Shown here in pieces: positions 60,301 through 64,000 of a stretch of DNA of 64,000 nt (position 1 is the stretch's first letter; each line of letters starts with the position of its first letter). The stretch covers positions 4,208,842 through 4,272,841 of the forward strand of contig OZ020306.1 in NCBI GenBank assembly GCA_963971305.1, read 5' to 3'. The translations under genes and the position numbers were made by a program. The notes under the pieces are model-generated. The model had not been told where the DNA came from. It searched no databases and saw only the letters and a program-made list of their open reading frames with translations. Origin of the DNA: Arcuatula senhousia (Eukaryota > Mollusca > Bivalvia > Mytilida > Mytilidae).

Positions 60301-62270
60301 TTCCTACAGTTTCCCTCATATCATACATGTCAAAGCTATTACTTCCTACTGTTTCTCTCATATCATACATGTCAAAGCTATTACTTCCTACTGTTTCTCT
60401 CATATCATACATGTCAAAGCTATTACTTCCTACTGTTTCTCTCATATCATACATGTCAAAGCTATTACTTCCTACAGTTTCCCTCATATACATATCAAAG
60501 CTATTACTTCCTACTGTTTCCCTCATATCATACATGTCAAAGCTATTACTTCCTACAGTTTCCCTCATATCATACATATCAAAGCTATTACTTCCTACTG
60601 TTTCTCTCATATCATACATGTCAACGATATTACTTCCTACTGTTTCCCTCATATCATACATGTCAAAGCTATTACTTCCTACAGTTTACCTCATATCATA
60701 CATGTCAAAGCTATTTCTTCCTACAGTTTCCCTCATATCATACATGTCAAAGCTATTACTTCTTACTGTTTCCCTCATATCATACATGTCAAAGATATGA
60801 CTTCCTACTGTTTCCCTCATATCATACATGTCAAAGCTATTACTTCCTACAGTTTCTCTCATATCATACATGTCAACGCTATTACTTCCTAGTTTCCCTA
60901 ATATCATCTTGTCAAAGCTATTACTTCCTACTAATTCCCTCATATTATACTTGTCAAAGCTATTCCCTCATATCATATGTGTCAAAGCTATTACTTCTTA
61001 CTGTTTCCCTCATATCATACATGTCAAAGCTATTACTTCCTACAGTTTCCTTCATATCATACATATCAAAGCTATTACTTCCTACTGTTTCTCTCATATC
61101 ATACATGTCAAAGCTATTACTTTCTACTGTTTCTCTCATATCATACATGTCAAAGCTATTACTTCCTACTGTTTCTCTCATATCATACATATCAAAGCTA
61201 TTACTTCCTACTGTTTCTCTCATATCATACATGTCAAAGCTATTACTTCCTACTGTTTCTCTCATATCATACATGTCAAAGCTATTACTTCCTACTGTTT
61301 CTCTCATATCATATGTGTCAAAGCTATTACTTTCTACTGTTTCCCTCATAGCATACATATCAAAGCTATTATTTCCTACTGTTTCTCTCATATCATACAT
61401 GTCAAAACTATTATACAATTATAGCTTAAGTATGAGGTCTATACAAGAATATATCGCCAAACAGATCCTTATTGACCAATAACCGAGTTCGAGGTCAATA
61501 TGCATAGATCTGTTAGCCAAAATATTCTTGTGTTGACTGAACCAAAAGCTATACATGTAATCTGTAGCTTAGACAGATATTCTCACTTGACTTCAATGTC
61601 AGAGTACTATATCTTAGACAGATATTCTTACTTGACTTTAACATGTTTAACTTCAGAGTACTGTATCTTAGACAGATATTCTAACTTGACTTAAACGTCA
61701 GAGTACTATATCTTAGACAGATATTCTCACTTGACTTCAATGTCAGAGTACTATATCTTAGACAGATATTCTTACTTGACTTTAACATGTTTAACTTCAG
61801 AGTACTGTATCTTAGACAGATATTCTAACTTGACTTCAACTTCAGAGTACTATATCTTAGACAGATATTCTCACTTGACTTTAACTTCAGAGTACTGTAT
61901 CTTAGACAGATATTCTAACTTGACTTCAACTTCAGAGTACTATATCTTAGACAGATATTCTCACTTAACTTTAACTTCAGAGTACTGTATCTTAGACAGA
62001 TATTCTCACTTGACTTTAACTTCAGAGTACTGTATCTTAGATAGATATTTACCTCTTCATTGACTCTGGGTTCTAACTTGACTTTAACTTCAGAGTACTG
62101 TATCTTAGATATATATTTACCTCTTCATTGACTCTGGGTTCTAACTTGACTTTAACTTCAGAGTACTGTATCTTAGACAGATATCGAGGTTGTCCAATTA
62201 TAGTCACAGCATTTTTCTCAGGGTCCGACTTAGACAAGGAACTAGAATACTGTAAAACTGCAGCAACCAT
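18207..62270 (-). CDS. NPEPL1: NPEPL1, probable M17 leucyl aminopeptidase (12 coding exons)
   Basis: Joined exons give 1557 nt, 518 aa plus stop, against about 523 aa for vertebrate NPEPL1. M17 peptidases are di-metal exopeptidases that release N-terminal residues, usually as cytosolic hexamers. Conserved stretches include R-V-N-E-E, C-S-R-H-N-T-P-S, G-I-R-L-A-A-K-I-V-D, V-G-K-A-A-V-N-P-P-A-L, G-K-G-I-V-F-D-T-G-G, M-K-R-D-C-G-G-A-A, N-N-T-D-A-E-G-R-L and M-A-T-L-T-G-A-Q-G-I-A-T-G. Metal ligands and catalytic residues are K253, D258, K265, D276, D335, E337 and R339. Their spacing equals that of bovine LAP (K250, D255, K262, D273, D332, E334, R336). The N-terminal domain and S-R-H-N block separate it from LAP3. 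Every intron is GT-AG and phases agree across all joins. No stop, frameshift or lost residue is seen, so the gene looks functional despite 40 kb of intronic repeats. Confidence 0.95.
18755..19015. repeat. Cluster of CCATGG palindromes
   Basis: About 25 copies of TCCATGGA-type palindromes joined by AT, AAT or AAAAC spacers, e.g. TTCCATGGAATTCCATGGAA. Each unit equals its own reverse complement, so the block has no strand and can fold in many registers. A smaller, more decayed cluster lies at 19860-20010. A pearl-like 5' start (GTGCCAAACAGACAAAG) directly precedes it at 18720. Confidence 0.85.
19860..20010. repeat. Second, degraded CCATGG palindrome cluster
   Basis: Eight or so CCATGG or near-CCATGG palindromes, more diverged than 18755-19015, with mutated copies such as CCATTGAATCCATGG. 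Confidence 0.7.
20756..22390 (-). pseudogene. 5'-truncated LINE: reverse transcriptase and C-terminal zinc motif
   Basis: The open frame extends upstream of the first Met to about 22390 (C-N-H-R-T-S-D-H-I-F-T-L, normally in the RT fingers). It then has F-A-A-F-I-D-L-R-K-A-F-D (block A), G-V-K-Q-G-D-V-L-S-P, the Y-A-D-D active site (about 21945) and, near the C-terminus, C-P-I-C ... H-F-L-F-Y-C (zf-RVT type). The stop is at 20756. The 3' end carries an AATTGA-type repeat tail at 20610-20640. No internal stop is seen, so it is a fairly young but 5'-truncated copy. Confidence 0.85.
22486..22975 (-). pseudogene. C-terminal end of another LINE ORF2 (zf-RVT region)
   Basis: The open frame reads F-R-W-K-L-M-S-N-I-L ... 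M-C-P-F-C-N-E ... E-H-L-F-V-R-C ... L-W-E-K-V. This is the C-x2-C ... H-x4-C zinc motif that follows the RT in many L1/Tx1-like LINEs. Truncated at the 5' side close to the 22981 target duplication, as expected from abortive reverse transcription. Confidence 0.75.
23905..24015 (-). CDS. NPEPL1: NPEPL1 coding exon 11 (residues 428-464)
   Basis: D-R-S-N-A-Q-V-S-C-A-G-L-F-I-G-S-H ... P-G-M-W-L-H-I-D-M-A-A-P; donor GTAAGT, phase 0. The first half with its acceptor is repeated eight times upstream in intron 10. The copy at 24015 is assigned because only it is contiguous with the second half of the exon. Confidence 0.93.
24016..24545. repeat. 65-bp array copying the exon 11 acceptor and exon start
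   Basis: Eight tandem copies, starting within exon 11 itself (23964). Each holds (minus strand) CTAATTGTAG, then GACAGAAGTAATGCC and on to GGATCACAC: the last ~14 bases of the intron and the first ~51 of the exon. Alternate units share markers (T/C in TGTCCTA(C/A)AAT, CACAGG/CACATG), showing higher-order amplification of two- or three-unit blocks. Confidence 0.93.
24951..25504. mobile_element. TTAA-bounded MITE, copy 2 (different TIR)
   Basis: Starts TTAAGGTAGATCGGGTGTCT and ends with the inverse AGACACCCCATCTACCTTAA (one mismatch). AT-rich, non-coding, 554 bp, in NPEPL1 intron 10. Confidence 0.75.
25505..26830. other. Rest of NPEPL1 intron 10
   Basis: Contains a short pearl-like 5' start near 26486 (TGTGTCAAACAGACACGGTG) and a 'TACAAATACAAATTTTTATT' stretch at 26625-26660 that may be a LINE 3' tail. 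Nothing else recognised. Confidence 0.4.
26831..26994 (-). CDS. NPEPL1: NPEPL1 coding exon 10 (residues 373-427)
   Basis: Acceptor ATGTTTAG, then GTAAATACCATG: the exon itself begins with GT. Encodes K-Y-H-A-S-I-L ... G-D-L-V-H-P ... V-A-D-M-K-N-S-V-A; donor GTAAGT, phase 0. Two diverged copies of the acceptor follow in the 322-bp intron 9. Confidence 0.95.
26995..27316. repeat. NPEPL1 intron 9 with two extra copies of the exon 10 acceptor
   Basis: On the minus strand, ATGTTTAG/GTAAATATCCTG lies at about 27035-27053 and CATGGTTAG/GTGAATACCATG at about 27057-27077. Both match the true exon 10 junction ATGTTTAG/GTAAATACCATG at 26983-27002. Confidence 0.75.
27317..27398 (-). CDS. NPEPL1: NPEPL1 coding exon 9 (residues 346-372 plus 1 nt)
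   Basis: V-A-Y-A-R-K-D-L ... D-M-A-T-L-T-G-A-Q-G-I-A-T, split Gly before GTATCC (phase 1). This loop lines the substrate pocket in M17 enzymes. Confidence 0.95.
28581..29850 (+). mobile_element. Pearl-like element with 174-bp dimeric tandem core
   Basis: Begins GTTAACACTAAAGTATGTCT, then CGCCTGCCGGCACC; ends TTCGCAGGCGAGAC, the inverse of the start GTCTCGCCTGC. The core (28745-29755) has about 5.7 copies of a 174-bp unit, alternating in two variants (ACCTATAG/ATCTATAG and AAGGTCAAGGTC/AAGGTCAATGTC). A GCC/GTC microsatellite precedes the 3' end. The long open frame here results from unit length being a multiple of 3. Confidence 0.75.
30278..30482. mobile_element. Short MITE with ~55-bp terminal inverted repeats
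   Basis: The left arm runs from CAATAG through AATCGATTTAATTTTAC; the right arm is the inverse with a few mismatches. About 205 bp in all, nested in the 27738-30617 element. Confidence 0.75.
30903..30957 (-). CDS. NPEPL1: NPEPL1 coding exon 8 (residues 327-345)
   Basis: Contains N-T-D-A-E-G-R-L, the M17 active-site signature with ligands D335 and E337 and catalytic R339. Donor GTAGGA, phase 0. At 55 bp it is the shortest exon. Confidence 0.95.
31340..32323 (+). mobile_element. Nested pearl-like element with five 158-bp repeats
   Basis: Starts AAATGTGTCAAGATGACACT, then GATGCCCCGC. It has five-plus copies of a ~158-bp unit (GTGCGGAAAACTT ... GGACCGGAACG ... ATGGTAGACTC), then GTGTGACGGACGGACGGACC, and ends in a hairpin GCCCCCCAACAAAGTTGGCG followed by GGGCATAAAAA. 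Confidence 0.8.
32478..32766 (+). mobile_element. Nested short pearl-like element
   Basis: From GGGGCATGTAATGGGATATT to a terminal hairpin ATACCCTGCCAC/GTGGCTGGGTAT followed by AAAA, with GGGGACGGACGGACAGACA before it. One body unit only. Confidence 0.65.
32776..33765 (+). mobile_element. Nested complete pearl-like element, same family as its host
   Basis: Starts CTAGAGGCTCCCAGGAGCCT. It has two ~470-bp body repeats (AGTTATAAGCCAAAAACAAT and TTTCAGAGAAGAAGAT in each), then CGGACGGACGACGGACG, and a perfect 13-bp-stem hairpin at 33731-33759 with loop TTC, followed by TAAAAA. Confidence 0.75.
33893..34437. mobile_element. TTAA-bounded MITE, copy 3 (same family as 12057-12585)
   Basis: TTAAGGTTCATCTGTACCTT at the left, inverse AAGGTACAGATGAACCTTAA at the right. 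The paralogous body repeats at about 33000 and 33500 show the uninterrupted site (TCTCTTATACTTTTCGAGTT), so the target carried a single TTAA-like tetramer that is now on both sides. Confidence 0.85.
34678..35270 (+). mobile_element. Pearl-like element with duplicated 3' terminus
   Basis: About three ~160-bp units (GTGCGGAAAACTG ... ACTCATCA ... AAAAATCAGTTCATT), then GTGTGACAGACGGACGGACA. Two consecutive copies of the 3' end follow: CTATAGTCCCCTTC(A/G)GC, TTTCGCCGGTAGG(G/A)GACTA (35190-35228 and 35229-35270). Confidence 0.7.
35513..35613 (-). CDS. NPEPL1: NPEPL1 coding exon 7 (residues 294-326 plus 2 nt)
   Basis: G-F-K-E-N-L-H-A-V-L-C-L-A-E-N ... R-P-D-D ... Y-S-G; ends in two bases of the Leu327 codon before GTAAGT (phase 2). 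A degraded second copy of the acceptor and exon start lies at 35656-35703. Confidence 0.95.
35656..35703. repeat. Degraded copy of the NPEPL1 exon 7 acceptor region
   Basis: Matches 35587-35630 (exon 7 start plus polypyrimidine tract) at most positions: GCATTTAAATTCTGTTTAAA against GCATGTAAATTCTCTTTAAA. The AG of the acceptor is mutated, so it should not splice. Confidence 0.7.
35885..37143 (+). mobile_element. Pearl-like element with ~145-bp tandem units
   Basis: Starts AATATGTCCAACAGACATAA, then TGCCCCATC. It has five to six units (GTCATTCATGCGGAAAATAT ... GCATTGTGCTTAGCATCAC ... GTGCACCTACCATACCAATA), then GGGACGGACGGAC, and ends GCCCCTCTACTTTCTGAGGC, GGGGCATCAA. The LINE block at 20215 interrupted another member of this family. 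A partial 5' end of a different pearl family is at 35700-35880. Confidence 0.75.
37144..37475 (+). mobile_element. 3' fragment of the pearl-like family seen at 6897 and 44327
   Basis: Shares TTTTGTCAATTCACCCGTTT, AACGGTAGGGGCCACAAACC and the end TTGCAGTCGTATAAAAAT with the other copies. 5' part missing. Confidence 0.7.
37507..37584 (-). CDS. NPEPL1: NPEPL1 coding exon 6 (residues 268-293)
   Basis: 26 codons between CAG and GTAAAA, phase 0; contains M-K-R-D-C-G-G-A-A with metal ligand D276. Confidence 0.95.
37640..37930. repeat. ~58-bp tandem repeats in NPEPL1 intron 5
   Basis: Five copies of a unit with GGTTCATAAAGGACTATAAT and TGGCCC(C)TGTCAATGAGC. Two more diverged units lie at 39603-39675. 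Confidence 0.75.
38371..38410. repeat. Single diverged unit related to the 42-bp satellite
   Basis: AACAGAGGTACCAATGGGG, then TATCTGAATG, matches the minus-oriented satellite unit AGAGAGGTACCAATGGGGCA, then TTTGAATGA (14493-17455). It sits at the downstream edge of the reverse transcriptase remnant at 38440-38760. Confidence 0.55.
38440..38760 (-). pseudogene. Degraded reverse transcriptase remnant with R-Y-I-D-(D) block
   Basis: In broken frames: S-Y-E-A-D-F-L-Q-S-L-L, then S-F-N-L-T-F-R-Y-I-D followed by a 2-nt deletion in the catalytic D-D. It continues V-L-S-L-N-N-S-R-F-D-D, E-L-E-I-K-D-T-K-D-S and S-A-S-Y-L-D-L-H-L-E-I-D. This block is a common reverse-transcriptase type in invertebrate genomes (I believe Penelope-like, not certain). 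The lost catalytic residue and further 3' decay make it dead. Confidence 0.65.
38761..39930. other. Unassigned repeat-derived sequence in intron 5
   Basis: Body fragments of pearl-like families (GGGATCATCTGACAACTTTG at 39586) without clear ends. No gene seen. Confidence 0.4.
39932..41338. mobile_element. Probable TIR element split by pearl-like insertions
   Basis: Left end CAGTTACACCGGTGAAGCTC, then AACGCGAATTAATTCTC; the right end is the inverse of CAGTTACAGTTAGCTCAACG, CCAATTAGTTCTC. An inner pair (GTGGTGTTACATCGTGATTC at 39985 and its inverse near 41235-41275) adds support. Between them lie a pearl-like 3' end (40030-40572, GGTCAGGTGAGCTAAAA) and a ~185-bp-unit element (40573-41155) ending in a GTCTCGC/GCGAGAC hairpin. 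Confidence 0.4.
41368..41510 (-). CDS. NPEPL1: NPEPL1 coding exon 5 (residues 220-267, catalytic)
   Basis: Acceptor CTTTTAG, completes split Gly220, then L-F-N-V-G-K-A-A-V...; ends I-K-T-K before GTAAGT (phase 0). Carries metal ligands K253 and D258 and catalytic K265. The acceptor and first 15 exon bases are repeated in the upstream intron. Confidence 0.95.
41511..42265. repeat. 36-bp array copying the exon 5 acceptor
   Basis: About 21 copies. Each holds (minus strand) AACTAAC (branch-point-like), TTTTGTCTTTTAG (polypyrimidine tract and AG) and GATTGTTCAATGTAG, the first 15 bases of exon 5. The first seven or so units next to the exon are exactly 36 bp; farther units vary (35, 32 bp). Confidence 0.95.
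42765..43853 (+). mobile_element. Pearl-like element with ~145-bp repeats and a long ACGG/ACGT microsatellite
   Basis: Seven copies of a unit with TAGTATCCAAGTTATGGACC, AAAATATAGGTCACAGTGAC and GGTGGTGTCA. Then GTTACGGACGGACGTACGGA and further ACGG/ACGT units (43752-43805), then a 3' hairpin CGATCCACATACGTGGTCGG followed by GCCATAAAA. A textbook pearl layout. Confidence 0.8.
43972..44053 (-). CDS. NPEPL1: NPEPL1 coding exon 4 (residues 193-219 plus 1 nt)
   Basis: E-V-S-S-V-G-K-E-L-G-I ... D-E-R-G-F-G, then one base of a split Gly codon before GTATAT (phase 1). Confidence 0.93.
44327..45295 (+). mobile_element. Pearl/Helentron-like element, copy 2 of the 6897 family
   Basis: Start ATGTCAATAAAAAGCTACG and end GCGGTTGTATAAAAAT as at 6897-8520, but one internal duplication shorter. 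Lies in NPEPL1 intron 3. Confidence 0.75.
45588..45842 (-). CDS. NPEPL1: NPEPL1 coding exon 3 (residues 108-192)
   Basis: 85 codons, I-V-C-E-K... to ...G-R-F-L-E, donor GTAATT, phase 0. Contains V-T-V-E-Y-L-L-V and A-A-K-I-V-D-I-P-C-N, the hinge into the catalytic domain. The largest coding exon. Confidence 0.95.
45843..47027. other. First part of NPEPL1 intron 2, exon 3 side
   Basis: 45843-46210 shows nothing recognisable. 46212-46715 is a 5' pearl fragment (CTAGAGGCTCCCAGGTGCCT). 46716-47025 is a 5' fragment of the GTCTCGCCTG family. The satellite then begins abruptly. Confidence 0.5.
47028..59136. repeat. 12.1-kb satellite of 31-bp units copying the exon 2 splice donor
   Basis: Roughly 390 tandem copies. 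On the minus strand each unit carries TACTTAGTG/GTAAGTC, identical to the last 9 bases of exon 2 and its donor at 59137. AAATATGATAGAAGG then follows. Variants: GTAGGT (from CCTACCAC), GTAAGC (37-bp units with ATGCTTACCAC), and donor-dead GTCAGT or GTTAGT forms. Three 92-93-bp non-repeat spacers (47828, 49721, 50499) and multi-kb higher-order blocks are embedded. No coding function. Confidence 0.97.
59137..59307 (-). CDS. NPEPL1: NPEPL1 coding exon 2 (residues 51-107)
   Basis: Acceptor TTTTTATTTCAG, then T-F-K-K-A-L...; ends E-E-Y-L-V before GTAAGT, phase 0. Contains the C-S-R-H-N-T-P-S signature of NPEPL1. Its donor is the seed of the 12-kb satellite. Confidence 0.95.
59390..61415. repeat. 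42-bp array in NPEPL1 intron 1
   Basis: About 48 copies of a unit with TGTCAAAGCTATTACTTCCT and ACTGTTTCCCTCATATCATA. 42 is divisible by 3 and stops are rare, so several frames on both strands stay open for hundreds of codons. The array ends about 75 bp before the exon 2 acceptor, which is not part of the unit. I see no protein-like features. Confidence 0.95.
61560..62120. repeat. 45-bp array copying the coding end and donor of NPEPL1 exon 1
   Basis: Next to exon 1 there is one 68-bp duplicate containing the exon end and donor (GAAGAG/GTAAATAT at 62047-62058). It is followed by about 11 units of 45 or 54 bp that repeat only exon codons 30-44 (CTGTCTAAGATACAGTACTC, TGAAGTTAAAGTCAAGTTAG on the minus strand). 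Confidence 0.93.
62121..62270 (-). CDS. NPEPL1: NPEPL1 coding exon 1 (residues 1-50)
   Basis: ATG at 62270-62268; ends ...R-V-N-E-E before GTAAAT (phase 0). The ATG is the first conserved Met and the protein then matches the family length. TTTTTTTATCAG just upstream (about 62275-62287) looks like an acceptor, so a non-coding 5' UTR exon probably lies farther upstream. The last ~47 nt plus donor are duplicated in the intron. Confidence 0.9.
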
Positions 62271-64000
62271 TTTACCTGATAAAAAAATCATAAAATATAG
62301 AGAGTAAAAACATTTACAGTAAACAATTAACTATTACAGCTTGTATATTTTAGCCCATATGTAGGACTGTATCATTCTAAACATACATGCCACAACAACT
62401 AGACATACATGTGTATGCATATGCATTTCATTTAAATTTGACATTATAATGAACACATTAAATTTTCAATCTAGAACCAATTCCAGGGCAGATTTTTAAA
62501 ATTTAACTGTCATTTATATAAATGTATGTAGGTTGCATCTTAGGTCAAAAGAAGACCAGAAAACTCTTCCTAAACTGATCTAGATATAAAATTTTAAAAA
62601 TCATGCAACAAATGCTGAAAGAATAACACAACAATTTGGTGATATTAAAGGGGTTAACACTGGAAGAATCTTTCAAAAGGGGAATTTCAAGCCCCCAACC
62701 AATACACCCCCATTTTCATTACACCCCTTACCAAAACGCCCATAATAAAATAAGGCACCTCGTTTCAGTTTAAGAATAAAGGTCATACTGGTATATTTGG
62801 TATGCAGCTTCAGATAAGGTCTCTTATGGTGGGATGCAATACTTTATTTGTACTAACACATTTCAATAAATGCGTTATTGAATGTGTGGGATGCATTTTT
62901 TCAGGTCTGTCGCTTACCAACTTCCTGTTTAACAAGCCGACTTAGAAGTTTTTAGGGTAAAAAAATGGAAAATTTTTCGCAACAGATTTCTCACCTTCTA
63001 TTAATCCTAGGCTTTTGATATTTGGTATGCAGCTTATAGTTCATGTAGGGGTCTCATATGGTGGGATGTGTTTTCAGGTCTGTGGCTTACCTACTTTCTG
63101 TTTAGCAAGCGGGCTTAGAATTTTTTATGCTTGGCGGGGGACTCAGGAATTCCATTCTTGTTTTTCTTATTTTTCATCCGCCTTATGGAAATTATCTCTG
63201 ACAACTTTTTTTTCAATTTCGAGGACTACCACCCCTGGACATACAGTTTTGTCGGGTATTTATACGCATTGTGTATTTATACGCATTGTGTATTTATACG
63301 CACATGGTAATTTGTAAACACAAACATGAGATCGTTTCAATTTCTTTTTCTTAGAATGAAGAAAGGTAATAAAAAATGAGATTTTATTTTTATTTTGAAG
63401 CAATATTCCTTAATTTTGAATTATGTTATTACTTTTATATAGTTTACATTACTTCTGCTATGACAAAGTACCACCTTGTCGGTAAAACTAAAAATTTTCC
63501 AGGCACACTTTTTGGAAACAGCCTATATTTTGACATGTTTTCCGGAAATGACCAAAGGTCAATACAAAGTGTACCATGACTTCATTTGCATAAAGGGGGA
63601 TAAATTGTGATAACCTACTTTTTGACTGCGTACAAAAAGCCGACATTCTTATGTTGACAAAAAAGTTGGGTGCTCCTGTTCAGTACCATTTTTTAGAGCT
63701 TTATGTTATGTTATTCAAAAAATGAAAATTATGCAAAATAGAGGAAACATTCAGCTATTTGGTTGTGAACTTTTATTAAAAAAATTATGTTGTTAAAGAA
63801 GTTTTTGGCAATTATAACCCTTAGGTGCGTAGAAAAGGCCGAGAGCATTGTATCTACAAGTTTATAATGAAACCCCGCTGTAGTACACTTTTCGATTAAG
63901 GCAATTTGACCAATCGTATAATATACGATTGGAACAACCTACATGAAGATGTAATTTCCTAAAAAAACTGCGACTGCATTTAGAGTAAACCATGTAAACC
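62271..64000. other. 5' flank of NPEPL1
   Basis: No gene recognised. Contains a ~225-bp tandem duplication (62798-62955 and 63023-63126), three 18-bp repeats of GTGTATTTATACGCATT (63255-63305), and a 23-nt palindrome at 63910-63932. A non-coding first exon and promoter of NPEPL1 may lie here or beyond the edge; I could not place them. Confidence 0.5.
63910..63932. promoter_or_regulatory. Perfect palindrome with CCAAT at each end
   Basis: Two 11-nt arms CCAATCGTATA and TATACGATTGG around a single A. Inverted CCAAT boxes suggest a factor-binding site or a cruciform-prone motif. Function is not shown by the sequence. Confidence 0.3.

Noticed and set aside
59399..61482. ORFs of up to 497 codons on both strands
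   Set aside because: They come from the 42-bp intronic array. Overlapping frames all stay open because 42 is divisible by 3. Composition (S-Y-H-T-C-Q-S-Y-Y-F-L repeats) is not protein-like.
61731..62063. 110-codon plus-strand ORF with S-E-Y-C-I-L-D-R-Y repeats
   Set aside because: Antisense of the exon 1-derived 45-bp array; open only because units are multiples of three.
18207..62270. Assignment of the aminopeptidase to LAP3 (cytosol aminopeptidase)
   Set aside because: Both are M17, but the N-terminal half (C-S-R-H-N-T-P-S, V-T-V-E-Y-L-L-V) and the intron-spanning order match NPEPL1.
1..64000. tRNA, rRNA or other structured RNA genes
   Set aside because: I looked for cloverleaf and conserved rRNA-like stretches and found none I could support. 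The hairpins seen belong to mobile-element ends.

Overview
The window looks like nuclear DNA of a bivalve mollusc. It is AT-rich, with long introns packed with mobile DNA. It carries several copies of the pearl/Helentron-like architecture known from bivalves (central ~145-175 bp tandem repeats, an ACGG microsatellite, a 3' hairpin), plus LINE fragments and MITEs. I cannot name the species.

One complete host gene dominates the window. It is a minus-strand, 12-coding-exon orthologue of NPEPL1 (M17 leucyl aminopeptidase family), running from an ATG at 62270 to a TGA at 18207. The spliced reading frame is 1557 nt (518 aa). All splice sites are GT-AG, the phases are consistent, and every M17 metal and catalytic residue is present at the family spacing. 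Introns range from 322 bp to 13.3 kb.

The most striking feature is that six splice junctions of this gene are themselves tandemly repeated in the adjoining intron. The exon 2 donor is copied about 390 times over 12 kb (47.0-59.1 kb). The exon 5 acceptor, with branch point, polypyrimidine tract and AG, has about 21 copies in 36-bp units. The exon 11 acceptor plus half the exon has about 8 copies in 65-bp units. The exon 1 donor and coding end has about 12 copies. The acceptors of exons 10 and 7 have two further copies and one further copy. The exon 5 array stays in frame over its first units, so use of a distal acceptor would add 12 residues per unit.

Layout: 1-4.4 kb is a compositionally distinct, GC-richer island. 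It holds a phage-tail-fibre/spike-like fragment, a small ORF with a TATA box, and a 3448-bp element (129-132 bp terminal inverted repeats, TAGGC target duplication) that encodes an unrecognised 792-aa protein and a 110-aa protein. 4.6-11.5 kb is one minus-strand L1-like LINE split by a 3.1-kb composite insertion. 12-17.5 kb holds MITEs, a 21-bp AT-rich satellite and a 42-bp satellite that switches strand twice. 18.2-62.3 kb is NPEPL1 and its introns: CCATGG palindromes, a LINE with an 18-bp target duplication, three TTAA-bounded MITEs across the window, and nested pearl-like elements. 62.3-64 kb is the 5' flank, with no recognised gene.

All calls were made by eye from the sequence. Family names come from motif recognition, not database searches.
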